Shown in pieces: positions 1-8,468 of a DNA stretch of 64,000 nt (positions are counted from its first letter, which is position 1; each line of letters starts with the position of its first letter). The notes under the pieces were generated by a model that saw only the letters and a list, made by a program, of their open reading frames with translations, made no database searches and was not told the origin of the DNA. The DNA is from Pseudomonas sp. UBA5706 (lineage in GTDB: Bacteria; Pseudomonadota; Gammaproteobacteria; Pseudomonadales; Pseudomonadaceae), in assembly GCF_002419965.1 (NCBI RefSeq), contig NZ_DIHC01000030.1:1060-65059 (forward strand). Direction: 5' to 3'. Made by a program: the position numbers and the translations under genes.

Positions 1-282
1 AAGGGCATCAGCGCGGCGGGCTCGGCGAGTCTGGAAACGGTGGCCGGCCCCATCGGTGCGGCGTTGGTCGCCACCGGCGTCGGTATTGCTGTCGCAGTGC
101 CTGCGGTGCTGGTTTACAACTACTACCTGCGTCGCCTGAAGCTGACGGCTGCGGACCTGGACGACTTCGCCCATGACTTCTACAGCCTGGCGCAAAAGCA
201 CTCGTTCCGCGTTCTTTCGCATCCGGTGCTGAATAAATCCGGCGCCACGGTGGCCGGCCAGAAAGTGAAGGAGGCGTCCTGA
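1..282 (+). CDS. exbB: ExbB proton-channel subunit, 3' end only
   Basis: The reading frame is open from base 1, so the gene starts outside the window. About 93 C-terminal residues are visible. They contain a small-residue-rich transmembrane helix (VAGPIGAALVATGVGIAVAVP) followed by VYNYY and a soluble tail, as in the last helix and tail of MotA/TolQ/ExbB proteins. ExbB forms the inner-membrane pentameric proton channel that, with ExbD and TonB, energises TonB-dependent outer-membrane receptors. The stop codon is followed by a single base and then the exbD start, so the two are co-translated. No tonB is seen in the window. Family assignment rests on this tail and on the adjacent exbD. Confidence 0.88.
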   Translation, partial: KGISAAGSASLETVAGPIGAALVATGVGIAVAVPAVLVYNYYLRRLKLTAADLDDFAHDFYSLAQKHSFRVLSHPVLNKSGATVAGQKVKEAS

Positions 283-283
283 G

Positions 284-685
284 ATGGCTTTTTCCACACA
301 AGACAGCGATGAAGTGCTGAGCGAGATCAACGTCACGCCTTTGGTGGACGTGATGCTGGTGCTGCTGGTGGTGTTCATCGTCACGGCGCCGCTGCTGACC
401 AACTCGATCCCGATCAACCTGCCCAAAACCGAATCGGTCGCGCCGGTGGAACAGAAGGACCCGCTGGTGGTGAGCATCGATGACAAGGGCAAGCTGTTCA
501 TCAACAAGGATGAGATCCAGCCGGACCTGCTGGAGACCAACCTGCGCTCGGCCAAGGAAAAGAACGCCGACGTGCGCGTGCAATTGCAGGCCGACAACGG
601 CGTGAATTATGGCGAAGTGGCCCGGGCCATGGCGTCGATCGAGAAGGCCGGAATTACCAAGTTGTCGGTGATAACGGCTAAATAG
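284..685 (+). CDS. exbD: ExbD, TonB-energising biopolymer transport protein
   Basis: This 133-residue protein has the ExbD/TolR layout. A short cytoplasmic N-terminus precedes one transmembrane helix (about residues 21-42, starting NVTPLVDVMLVLLVVFIVTAP) that carries the conserved proton-carrying Asp in PLVDVMLVL. A periplasmic domain of about 90 residues follows. It works with ExbB to convert the proton-motive force into work on TonB at the inner membrane. The ATG lies one base after the exbB stop. The location beside a sulfur-scavenging island that contains its own TonB-dependent receptor suggests this pair may serve that receptor; this is inference, because ExbBD can also be shared by many receptors. 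Confidence 0.93.
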   Translation: MAFSTQDSDEVLSEINVTPLVDVMLVLLVVFIVTAPLLTNSIPINLPKTESVAPVEQKDPLVVSIDDKGKLFINKDEIQPDLLETNLRSAKEKNADVRVQLQADNGVNYGEVARAMASIEKAGITKLSVITAK

Positions 686-720
686 TGGATGCCTGCCACA
701 CGCGTCGCAGGAGCACGCTT

Positions 721-733
721 GCCTGCGGCAGGC
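721..733 (+). other. Short hairpin after exbD
   Basis: GCCTGCGGCAGGC folds into a five-base-pair stem (GCCTG/CAGGC) with a three-base loop 36 bases after the exbD stop. No T-run follows, so intrinsic terminator function is weak. It may be part of a REP-like repeat, since the surrounding sequence (GTCGCAGGAGCACGCTTGCC) resembles Pseudomonas REP ends. Confidence 0.3.
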
Positions 734-889
734 ACTCTCAAATCGGCAGCGCTGGCAAGTCGGATCGCTACAGGATTTGAGGCCAGGCCCGGAAAGCAAT
801 GAACGCCTGATCACCTGCAGCAGCACGACTCGCCAATGATGACGCCCGTGAGACCACCGAATTCAAAAACACAAGGAAGAGGTAACCCT

Positions 890-2077
890 TTGACAGTCAC
901 CTTACTCAACGCCCGGAAGGCACCTCTGGACATCGCCCGTGAGCTGGCGACCGAATTCGCCCGCACGGCAGTCGACCGCGATGCCCGCGGCGGCACGCCA
1001 AAGGCCGAGCGCGACAGACTGCGCAACAGCAGTCTGCTTTCCCTGAGCATTCCCCGCCAGTTCGGCGGGCTGGGTGCCAACTGGTCCGAGACCTTCGAAG
1101 TGGTGCGCGAATTCGCCCGGGTCGATAGCTCGATTGCCCACGTCTTCGGGTTTCATCACCTGATGCTGGCGACCGTCCGCTTGTTCGCCAAGCCCACGCA
1201 ATGGCAGATCTGGTTCCAACTGACTGCGAGCAACAACTGGTTCTGGGGCAACACCCTCAACCCGCTCGACACCCGAACCGTGGTCAAGGGCCGCGACGGC
1301 TGGCGCGAGTTTTCCGGGCAGAAAAGTTTCTGCTCCGGGGCCAACGACTCACAAATGCTCATCGCCTCGGCCGTGGACGAATCGGCGGGCGGCAAGCTGC
1401 TGATCGCCGCTATTCCCAGCGGGCGTACCGGCATCACCCTGCACAACGACTGGGACAACATGGGTCAGCGCCAGACCGACAGCGGCAGCGTGACCTTCAA
1501 GCGCGTGCGCGTCGAGGAATCCGACCTGCTGCTCGATCCCGGCCCGCTCAGCACGCCGTTTGCCTGCCTGCGGCCGCTGATCGCCCAGCTGCACTTTGCC
1601 AATATCTTCCTGGGCATCGCCGAGGGTGCCTTCGGAGAAGCGCGCAAATATACCCGCGAGGAAACCCGGCCCTGGTTCCGCTCCAATGCCTCTAACACAG
1701 CAGAAGACCCTTATGTGCTTAGTCACTACGGCGACTTTTGGGTCGCTCTGGAAAGCACCCGGCTGCTGGTCGCGCGCGCGGGCCGGGTGTTGGACGAGGC
1801 TTGGGCCAAGGGCTCGACACTGACCCGCGAAGAGCGCGCCGAGACAGCCATCGCCATCGCCACCGCCAAAGTCGCCGCCAGCCGCCACGGCCTGGAGCTG
1901 TGTAGCAAGGTCTTCGAGGTCACCGGCGCTCGTGCCACTCACGCGGCGGTAGCCCTCGACAGGCACTGGCGCAACCTGCGCACCCAGAGCCTGCACGACC
2001 CGCTGGACTACAAACTTCATGAACTGGGTGACTGGGCGCTCAACGGCACCCCGCCCATCCCGACTTTTTACTCATAG
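890..2077 (+). CDS. DszC/SfnC-type flavin-dependent monooxygenase (acyl-CoA dehydrogenase fold)
   Basis: The 395-residue product has the acyl-CoA dehydrogenase fold as used by the DszC/SfnC branch: a helical N-terminal domain ending in IPRQFGGLGANWSE, a central beta domain with FSGQKSFCSGA and DWDNMGQRQTDSG, and a C-terminal helical domain ending in ALDRHWRNLRTQSLHDP. Family members use FMNH2 or FADH2 from a separate reductase and O2 to oxidise sulfur or nitrogen compounds. They are not true CoA-ester dehydrogenases. I chose the TTG at 890 because AAGGAAGAGG sits seven bases upstream; an in-frame ATG at 836 has no visible ribosome-binding site. The sfnR-like activator gene follows after eight bases, as in sulfone-use loci. 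The substrate is not known; an organosulfur compound is likely from context. Confidence 0.82.
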   Translation: MTVTLLNARKAPLDIARELATEFARTAVDRDARGGTPKAERDRLRNSSLLSLSIPRQFGGLGANWSETFEVVREFARVDSSIAHVFGFHHLMLATVRLFAKPTQWQIWFQLTASNNWFWGNTLNPLDTRTVVKGRDGWREFSGQKSFCSGANDSQMLIASAVDESAGGKLLIAAIPSGRTGITLHNDWDNMGQRQTDSGSVTFKRVRVEESDLLLDPGPLSTPFACLRPLIAQLHFANIFLGIAEGAFGEARKYTREETRPWFRSNASNTAEDPYVLSHYGDFWVALESTRLLVARAGRVLDEAWAKGSTLTREERAETAIAIATAKVAASRHGLELCSKVFEVTGARATHAAVALDRHWRNLRTQSLHDPLDYKLHELGDWALNGTPPIPTFYS

Positions 2078-2085
2078 GGATCATC

Positions 2086-3186
2086 ATGCAACTGTTGACA
2101 TTACCGCCCTCGCCCGCCTTGGCCACCTCGATTCGCGCCACCGCGCAGGTATTCGAAGACCCCAAATCCAAAGCCTTGCTCAAGCATCTACAGCAGGTCG
2201 CGCCCAGCGAGGCGAGCGTGCTCATCATTGGTGAAACCGGCACCGGCAAGGAACTGGTGGCGCGCCATATCCACAACCTCAGCACGCGTAAAACCCAACC
2301 CTTCGTGGCGGTGAACTGCGGCGCCTTCTCCGAATCTCTGGTGGAGGCGGAATTGTTCGGCCACGAAAAAGGTGCGTTCACCGGCGCCCTCAGCGCCAAG
2401 GCCGGCTGGTTCGAGGAAGCCAACGGCGGCACCCTGTTTCTTGACGAGATCGGTGACCTGCCGATGTCGATCCAGGTCAAGTTGCTGCGCGTACTGCAGG
2501 AGCGCGAAGTGGTCAGGCTCGGCTCGCGCAAGAGCATTGCGATCAACGTCCGGCTACTGGCCGCGACCAACGTGCAGCTTGAACGCGCCATTAATGCCGG
2601 GCACTTTCGTGAAGACCTGTTCTACCGCCTGAACGTGGTCAATCTTGAACTCAGTCCTTTGCGCGAAAGGCCGGGCGACATCATTGCGCTGGTGCATTAC
2701 TTCATTGCCAGCTACAGCAAGCGCCTGAGTTACGGGGAAATCACCTTGAGCGCCGAAGCCAGGCAAAAACTGGAGACCTACAGCTGGCCAGGCAATATTC
2801 GTGAGCTGGAAAACGTCATCCACCACACCCTGCTGATCTGCCGTGACGGGGTGATCCAGAGTGAAGACCTGCGCCTGTCCAACCTGCGCATCGAGCGCCA
2901 GGACGCCCCCCCGCGCAGCGACAAATCAGCGCTGGATTTGCTGGATCAGGCGCTGCATCAACTGTTCGAAGAGCAGGTGGATAACCTGCACGAGCACGTT
3001 GAGCGCTCGCTGTTGAGTGCGGCGTACAAGTTCTGCCATCACAATCAGGTGCACACCGCCCAATTGTTGGGCCTGAGCCGTAACGTCACCCGCACGCTGC
3101 TGATCAACCTGGGCGAGTTGAAGGTCAACAAGCGCCGCCCGGCCAAAGCCTCCCCCGACGGGCGCGTCCTGCACCTGTCGATCTGA
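2086..3186 (+). CDS. sfnR: Sigma-54-dependent transcriptional activator, SfnR-like
   Basis: This 366-residue enhancer-binding protein lacks a long N-terminal sensory domain. The AAA+ domain starts almost at once, with Walker A GETGTGKE (49-56), the sigma-54 contact loop GAFTGA (96-101) and Walker B FLDE (118-121), followed by sensor motifs around FYRLNV and WPGNIRELE. A Fis-type helix-turn-helix closes the protein (about 300-345). A missing receiver or GAF domain is typical of SfnR, whose activity is usually set by its own expression level during sulfate limitation. It follows the monooxygenase gene by eight bases and ends before a strong hairpin. Sigma-54-like promoters at 19061, 18678 and 12050 are plausible targets. 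The family is firm; the symbol is by resemblance. Confidence 0.88.
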   Translation: MQLLTLPPSPALATSIRATAQVFEDPKSKALLKHLQQVAPSEASVLIIGETGTGKELVARHIHNLSTRKTQPFVAVNCGAFSESLVEAELFGHEKGAFTGALSAKAGWFEEANGGTLFLDEIGDLPMSIQVKLLRVLQEREVVRLGSRKSIAINVRLLAATNVQLERAINAGHFREDLFYRLNVVNLELSPLRERPGDIIALVHYFIASYSKRLSYGEITLSAEARQKLETYSWPGNIRELENVIHHTLLICRDGVIQSEDLRLSNLRIERQDAPPRSDKSALDLLDQALHQLFEEQVDNLHEHVERSLLSAAYKFCHHNQVHTAQLLGLSRNVTRTLLINLGELKVNKRRPAKASPDGRVLHLSI

Positions 3187-3201
3187 ACGCTCAATCGACA
3201 C

Positions 3202-3238
3202 GCTGACACGCGACGGCGCTTTCACGCCGCGTGTCAGC
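3202..3238 (+). terminator. Bidirectional terminator between convergent genes
   Basis: An 11-bp perfect stem pairs GCTGACACGCG (3202-3212) with CGCGTGTCAGC (3228-3238) around a 15-base loop. It lies between the stop of the sigma-54 activator (3186, +) and the stop of the ABC exporter gene (3247, -), the expected place for a terminator that works both ways. There is no long T-run. Confidence 0.7.
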
Positions 3239-3246
3239 CTTGCCGA

Positions 3247-5061
3247 TCAGACCGTTTCGCCCAACTCATTGCTGAACTGATGATTCCACAGTTGCGCATA
3301 TTGCCCGCAAAGGTGCAGCAGTTGCTGGTGATTGCCATCCTCGACCACGCGGCCGTTGTCGAACACCAGAATGCGGCCCAGGTGTGCGACCGTCGACAGC
3401 CTGTGCGCGACGACCAGCACAGTCTTGTCCTCCATGATCTCGTCCAGCTTGTCCTGAATGAAGCGCTCGGTGATCGAGTCCAGACTCGACGTGGCCTCGT
3501 CCATCACCAGAATCGGCGCGTTCTTCAACAGCACGCGAGCAATCGCAATGCGCTGGCGTTGGCCGCCCGACAGCTTGACCCCGCGTTCGCCCACCAGCGA
3601 CTCATAACCGTGTTCCATGTTGTCGATGAACTCGCTGGCCCCCGCCCGGTGAATGGCTTCGGCCACTTCATCCATCGACGCATCCAGTCGACCATAGTGG
3701 ATGTTTTCGCGGATGCTGCGGTGGAACAGACCCGGCTCCTGCGGAATCAGGCCGATCTGTTGATGCAGCGACTGCTGGGTAACCTCACGTACATCCACGC
3801 CATCGATCAGCACCTGGCCTTTCTGTACGTCATATAGGCGCAGCAGCAAGCTCAGCAGCGTCGATTTCCCCGAGCCCGAAGACCCCACCAGTCCGACTTT
3901 CTGGCCCGCCGGAATGACGATGTTCAGGTGCTTGAAAATCGCCTGGTCGCTGCCGTAACTGAAGCCCACATCGCGAAACTCGATGTCCCCACGCTTGACC
4001 AGCAGCGCCTTGGCACCGGGGTTGTCGATGACTTCATGGGGGCGAATCAGGGTGCGTACTCCATTGGAGATATTGCCGGTAGCTTCAAAGAATTCGAGGA
4101 AGCGCCGCGAGAGGTTGCCGACGTCGCTGATGATCAGCAATGACAGGCTGGTGGACATGACGAACGCGGCAATGTCTATGCGTTGCGTGCGCCACAGTTG
4201 CAGGGCCAGCAGCAACAGACCCAGTTTGAGCACCACCCCACAGCCGGTCTGGAACCAGCGGATCTTCTCCATATAGCCCAGTGAGCGATAGGCGGCGGCC
4301 ACCTCCTTATCCAGAAACTTGCCCAGATAGCTATGTTCGAAGGCATGCCGCGCGAATAAGCGAATGTTGGCCAGGTTGGACACCGCATCCACTACCTTGC
4401 CCGAGCTGGTGCTGCGCGCTGCCGAGTATTGCTGGGCCAGTGGATGGCTGCGTCGCGCCAGCAGGTAGCACACCCCGATGAACACGGCTGACCAGCCCGC
4501 CATAAAAACCGCCATCAGCGGTGCTGCGGTCCACAGCAACACCGTGGCCAGGCTCAGGGTGACCAGCAACGGAATGAGATCGAACAACAGAATGCTCAGG
4601 GTCTGGTTCACGCCCAGTGCCACTTCGGACACCCGATGGGCCAGCGCTCCGGCGAATTCGTTGCTGATGAAGCGGTGAGAATGTTGTTGCAGGTAGGCGT
4701 ACACCGCGTGGGTCACAGTGCGCCTTTGCAGCGGCAGCACGTGGATATGACAGCCCGCTGCCGCCCGAGTGAACAACACCTCACAGACAAGCAACCCGGC
4801 GAACAGGGTCAGCGGCCATAGCAACACTGCGAAGGCATTCTGCGCGTCCAGACCATTACTGACGGTACGCGTGATCTGTCCCAGCCCCCAGGGAATGAGA
4901 ATGGTGCAAATCACGGCGGCGATCTGCAGCAGCAGGATGGCCAGGTACCAGACCTTGAAGTTGCCGATGAAAAACCGTACGAAAGCAGCCGGTGTCGACG
5001 GCAACTGCTGGACATTCCAGCTGCGCAATCGGCGATCGCGAGGAGCAAAGGATGAACTCAT
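3247..5061 (-). CDS. ABC exporter half-transporter (fused membrane and ATPase domains)
   Basis: This 604-residue protein joins an N-terminal six-helix ABC-exporter membrane domain (about 30-330) to an ATPase domain (about 355-590). The ATPase has Walker A GSSGSGKST (393-401), signature LSGGQ (497-501), Walker B LVMDEATSS and the H-loop VVAHRLST, all intact. It would act as a dimer in the inner membrane to export a lipid, peptide or other hydrophobic molecule; the substrate cannot be read from the sequence. It is separated by about 450 bp from the upstream monooxygenase gene, so it probably has its own promoter. Its position inside the sulfur island may be incidental or may reflect efflux of a desulfurised product. 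Confidence 0.87.
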   Translation of the reverse strand: MSSSFAPRDRRLRSWNVQQLPSTPAAFVRFFIGNFKVWYLAILLLQIAAVICTILIPWGLGQITRTVSNGLDAQNAFAVLLWPLTLFAGLLVCEVLFTRAAAGCHIHVLPLQRRTVTHAVYAYLQQHSHRFISNEFAGALAHRVSEVALGVNQTLSILLFDLIPLLVTLSLATVLLWTAAPLMAVFMAGWSAVFIGVCYLLARRSHPLAQQYSAARSTSSGKVVDAVSNLANIRLFARHAFEHSYLGKFLDKEVAAAYRSLGYMEKIRWFQTGCGVVLKLGLLLLALQLWRTQRIDIAAFVMSTSLSLLIISDVGNLSRRFLEFFEATGNISNGVRTLIRPHEVIDNPGAKALLVKRGDIEFRDVGFSYGSDQAIFKHLNIVIPAGQKVGLVGSSGSGKSTLLSLLLRLYDVQKGQVLIDGVDVREVTQQSLHQQIGLIPQEPGLFHRSIRENIHYGRLDASMDEVAEAIHRAGASEFIDNMEHGYESLVGERGVKLSGGQRQRIAIARVLLKNAPILVMDEATSSLDSITERFIQDKLDEIMEDKTVLVVAHRLSTVAHLGRILVFDNGRVVEDGNHQQLLHLCGQYAQLWNHQFSNELGETV

Positions 5062-5517
5062 GACAGATAACGTTCCTGAATGACGCCTGTGGCCGCGCAG
5101 CTTTCAGGCAAAGGGTGTGCAAAGCGAATGCCCGTTCTGGACGGTGTTTCGGTTCTGCTGTGTTAGAGATTGCAGCGATGACGGATTTCTTCCAGTTTCC
5201 AGTTGCTGCGGCTGATGGGACGTAAGGATTCGTCTTGCGCCGAGAAACCGGCCTTGCTAGGGCGGCTTGCTCGCGATCTGCCTCTGCCCGCAGGGCGTAG
5301 GAGCGCAGCTTGCTCGCGATCTGCCGGGCACTGGCAGCAAACCCTGGCAATTCGGTGTGCCTGACCCAACGGTGCCTCCTGAATGACTGCTGCCAAGCTG
5401 CAGATCGTCAGCAAGCTGAACGCCTAAGACCTGCGGCCAGAATCAAGAGCAGATCTCGGCCTTGCCGCAATTTTTCTTCTATCCGAAGCTCGCTGGAGCG
5501 GCGGGTGCGATTACGCT
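5062..5517. other. 456-bp intergenic region with short repeats
   Basis: I see no convincing gene here. The region holds two copies of GCTTGCTCGCGATCTGCC (next entry) and must contain the promoter of the ABC exporter on the minus strand. Short open frames on both strands lack start signals and resemble nothing I recognise. Confidence 0.6.
5265..5325. repeat. Two REP-like direct repeats
   Basis: The 18-base sequence GCTTGCTCGCGATCTGCC occurs exactly at 5265-5282 and 5308-5325, 43 bases apart. The second copy is preceded by GTAGGAGCGCA, giving the form GTAGGAGC-GCTTGCTCGCGA that is common in intergenic REP elements of Pseudomonas. Such elements are normally mobilised by RAYT transposases, none of which is in the window. 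Confidence 0.6.
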
Positions 5518-6726
5518 TCAAAACAACCCGGACGTCGGCGGCGGCGTGCCTTTGAGCTGCCAGGCGCCGACGGCTGCGGCTTTCCATTGGCGAGGGTTGT
5601 GGTTGGACACGGTTCGGGCGTTGCGCCAGTGACGGTCCAGGTTATGTGCGCGCCCGGTAGTGGACGCCCCGCCCACATCGAACACCAGCTCAGCCGCTTT
5701 CAGTGCAGATTCAGCGGCAATGTATTGCGCCTGAGCCACGTCGACAGCGGCCTGGTCCACCGCCACCGGATCCAGTTCGCCTGCCCACGCGCGGTCGATC
5801 GATCCAGCTGCATGCAGCACCACGGCTTCGGCCGTAAAGGCGCGGGCCGAGATGTCGCCAACACTCAACTCCACGTACGGGTCGTCCACCGAACGTGCAG
5901 CCGTGCTGTGCTTGATCGGTCGCGCGAACTGGTTGGCGAAAGCCACCGCGTCATTGAGCGCGTTGCGGGCAATCCCGGCGTTGACCGCAGCGAGGAACAC
6001 TTGCAGGAACGGTGTGACGATCGTGCGCTTGCCTTCTTCCACGGTGCGGGTGCGGATCTCATTGGCGAGCACCAAAACATCATGCAGGTGTGTCGTGCCG
6101 CTGGCCGTCAGGCGTTGGCCCATGGCGTCGAAGTCGTCCAGCAGTTCCAGGCCGTTACGGTCGCGGGGCAGGATGAACGAGACCGGCTGATCGTTCTCGT
6201 CCAGCGCGACTGCACTCACCCAATCGGCATACAGCGAACCGGTGCTGTAGTACTTGCTCCCGGTCGCCCGGTAATGCTCGCCATCACGCACGATACGGGC
6301 GCTGATCGAGCCATTGGCCCCGCCGATTTCCCAACCGGCATTGCCCACCACCGCCCCCTGCAGATAACGCGTGAACCAGCGCTCGCGTTCGGCTTCGGCG
6401 TCCTCCGCGCGCGAGGCGAGCAGCCCCTCGATGAAGCCGAAACCGGGACGCAGCGCCTGGGCCACGTTGGAGTCGGCCGAGGCAATGCGGATCAGCAGCC
6501 CGATCACGTCCTTGACCGAACCACCAGCACCGCCGAAACGACTGGGGATACGCGTGGTGAAGAGCCCGGCGCTGGCGATCCGCGCCACGGCGTCATAGGG
6601 CAATTGCCGATCGCGCTCACGCTGCGCCGCACCGGCAGCAATGGCCGGGAGCAATCCGTCTAGACGGGCGTTGAGTTCTTCGACAGTGACAACTTCAGGT
6701 GTGACGACAGCAGACAACGTACTCAT
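5518..6726 (-). CDS. sfnB: SfnB-type acyl-CoA dehydrogenase-fold monooxygenase
   Basis: The 402-residue protein is an acyl-CoA dehydrogenase-fold enzyme of the SfnB/DszC branch. Landmarks are IPSRFGGAGGSVKD, GSKYYSTGSLYADW, DDFDAMGQRLTASGTT and the C-terminal LDRHWRNARTVSNHNP. It is a likely reduced-flavin-dependent oxygenase acting in the cytoplasm on an organosulfur substrate. The ATG at 6726 is preferred because AAGGAAC lies just upstream; a longer frame reaching 6771 lacks such a site. It is the last gene of an operon with a peptide-type ABC importer, 26 bases after the ATPase gene, so its substrate is probably what that importer brings in. It is a paralogue of the protein at 16763-18037. 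The symbol is by resemblance only. Confidence 0.8.
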   Translation of the reverse strand: MSTLSAVVTPEVVTVEELNARLDGLLPAIAAGAAQRERDRQLPYDAVARIASAGLFTTRIPSRFGGAGGSVKDVIGLLIRIASADSNVAQALRPGFGFIEGLLASRAEDAEAERERWFTRYLQGAVVGNAGWEIGGANGSISARIVRDGEHYRATGSKYYSTGSLYADWVSAVALDENDQPVSFILPRDRNGLELLDDFDAMGQRLTASGTTHLHDVLVLANEIRTRTVEEGKRTIVTPFLQVFLAAVNAGIARNALNDAVAFANQFARPIKHSTAARSVDDPYVELSVGDISARAFTAEAVVLHAAGSIDRAWAGELDPVAVDQAAVDVAQAQYIAAESALKAAELVFDVGGASTTGRAHNLDRHWRNARTVSNHNPRQWKAAAVGAWQLKGTPPPTSGLF

Positions 6727-6752
6727 GGCAGTTCCTTGTTCTGAATGCCAAC

Positions 6753-8468
6753 TCAAATGGCGATTTTCCATAACCGGGACTCGTCAAAAAGCAGGACGGC
6801 GCTTTCCGGCCCCAAAGGCGGCACCACCAGCTTGCTTCCTGCACCGGGCAGACGCGGGACCGCGCCCAGCAAACGTCGGGTGTACTCGTGCTGCGGGTTT
6901 TCGAAGAGGGTTTGCACCGGCGCGTATTCAACGACCTTGCCGTGGCGCATCACCAGCACCTCGTCGCTGACGTGCCGGATCACCCCGAGGTCGTGGGAGA
7001 TGAACAGATACGCCAGCCCCAGCGAGGCCTGCAGGTCCGCCAGCAGATCCAGTACCTGGGCCTGCACCGAAACGTCGAGGGCCGACACCGGCTCATCGCA
7101 AATGATGACTTTAGGATTACTGGCAATGGCGCGGGCAATTGCCACACGCTGACGCTGACCACCGGACAGCTGCAAGGGGCGACGGCTGGACAGTTCGGCG
7201 GGAAGGCGCACCTGATGCAGCAATTGCGCGATGCGCGGGCGTTGCTGCTCGAAAGCAATACCGGCAACGTCCAGCGCATCGGCGAGAATCTGCCCGACGC
7301 TCCAGCGCGGATCGAACGAGCTGAGCGGGTCCTGGTAAATCACGCTGATGTCACGACGATGCAGCCGACGACTCTTCTCCTCGACCCGGTGACTTGCGGC
7401 TGCCGCCCACGGCAGGTGCAGAAACTGCACGTGACCGGCGTCAGGTTCAAGCAAGCCCAGCGCAATCCGCGCCACGGTGGTCTTGCCGGAGCCTGACTCA
7501 CCGACGATGCCGAGCGTGCGACCCGCGCGAAGCTCGAAGCTGACCCCATCGACCACCTGACGGACTTGCTGGTCAGGCCCGACATAGCGTTTGCCCAGGC
7601 CATCGGCGCTCAGCAATACCGGGGAGTCGGCACCGGCTCGCGGCTGCGCGGGAGCGCAGCCGTGTTCCGGGGACAGCCGCGTGCCCCGCGCATGTTCGGC
7701 GGGCACCGCGTCGAGCAACGAACGGGTATAGGCATGCCGGGGGGTGCGCAAGACCTGCTCCATCGGTCCCTGCTCGACGACTTCGCCATGCCGCAGCACC
7801 AGCACCTCGTCCGCCAGTTGCGCGACCACGGCAAGGTCATGGCTGATGATCAGCAGTGAATCGCCTCGAGCCTTGATCTGCTGCAAGACGTCGAGAATCT
7901 GCGCCTGAACCGTGGCATCGAGCGCAGTCGTTGGCTCGTCGGCGATCACCAAGCCCGGGTTCAAGGCCAGGGCGCTGGCGATCAAGGCCCGTTGCCGCAG
8001 GCCGCCGGACAACTGATCCGGTCGCTGCCTGGCACGTAACCGGGGTTCGGGAACCCCGACGGTTTCCAGCAGTTCGATGACGCGTTCGCCACGGCGGCTG
8101 CGGTCGCCCCAGCGGTGGGTTTGCAGCACTTCGAGGATTTCCTTGCCGACCGGACGCAGCGGATCAAGCGACACCAGCGCGTCCTGCAGCACGAAGCCGA
8201 TGTCCTTGCCGCGCAGGTCGCGCCAGCCGCGCTCGGACAGGCTCAACAAATCCCGCCCGGCATAACTCAGGCGACGTGCCGTGACCTGTGCGCCCTCGCC
8301 TGCCAGGCCAATCAGGCTGCGTGCGGTCACGCTCTTGCCTGATCCCGATTCGCCGACCAGTGCCAGGGTTTTGCCCGGCTCCAGGGTGAACGAAAGATTG
8401 CGCACCACTGACTGCCCGGCGAACTCGATGGACAAGCCCTCGACGATCAAACGTTTCTCTTCGCTCAT
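6753..8468 (-). CDS. Peptide/nickel-type ABC importer, fused double ATPase
   Basis: This 571-residue protein contains two complete ATPase modules in tandem, equivalent to DppD and DppF joined. The first has GESGSGKSVT near residue 38 and LSGGLRQRA; the second has GESGSGKTT and LSGGQRQRV; each has a DEP(T/V)-type Walker B. It powers the importer made by the two permease genes and the lipoprotein binding protein directly upstream. Its start overlaps the permease stop by four bases (ATGA), which signals translational coupling. Fused ATPases of this kind are common in opportunistic importers for peptides, glutathione, metals or thio-compounds. The following SfnB-type gene argues for an organosulfur substrate here. 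Confidence 0.9.
   Translation of the reverse strand: MSEEKRLIVEGLSIEFAGQSVVRNLSFTLEPGKTLALVGESGSGKSVTARSLIGLAGEGAQVTARRLSYAGRDLLSLSERGWRDLRGKDIGFVLQDALVSLDPLRPVGKEILEVLQTHRWGDRSRRGERVIELLETVGVPEPRLRARQRPDQLSGGLRQRALIASALALNPGLVIADEPTTALDATVQAQILDVLQQIKARGDSLLIISHDLAVVAQLADEVLVLRHGEVVEQGPMEQVLRTPRHAYTRSLLDAVPAEHARGTRLSPEHGCAPAQPRAGADSPVLLSADGLGKRYVGPDQQVRQVVDGVSFELRAGRTLGIVGESGSGKTTVARIALGLLEPDAGHVQFLHLPWAAAASHRVEEKSRRLHRRDISVIYQDPLSSFDPRWSVGQILADALDVAGIAFEQQRPRIAQLLHQVRLPAELSSRRPLQLSGGQRQRVAIARAIASNPKVIICDEPVSALDVSVQAQVLDLLADLQASLGLAYLFISHDLGVIRHVSDEVLVMRHGKVVEYAPVQTLFENPQHEYTRRLLGAVPRLPGAGSKLVVPPLGPESAVLLFDESRLWKIAI

Noticed and set aside
751..770. TGGCAAGTCGGATCGC upstream of the first DszC-type gene as a sigma-54 promoter
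   Set aside because: The GG-to-GC spacing is one base too long, which abolishes sigma-54 recognition.
8..826. A 272-codon minus-strand frame opposite exbB/exbD
   Set aside because: Antisense to the exb genes, His/Arg-rich, with no recognised family.
5587..6663. A 358-codon plus-strand frame opposite the SfnB-type gene
   Set aside because: The opposite strand encodes a recognisable oxygenase over the whole length; this frame has no domain and no ribosome-binding site.
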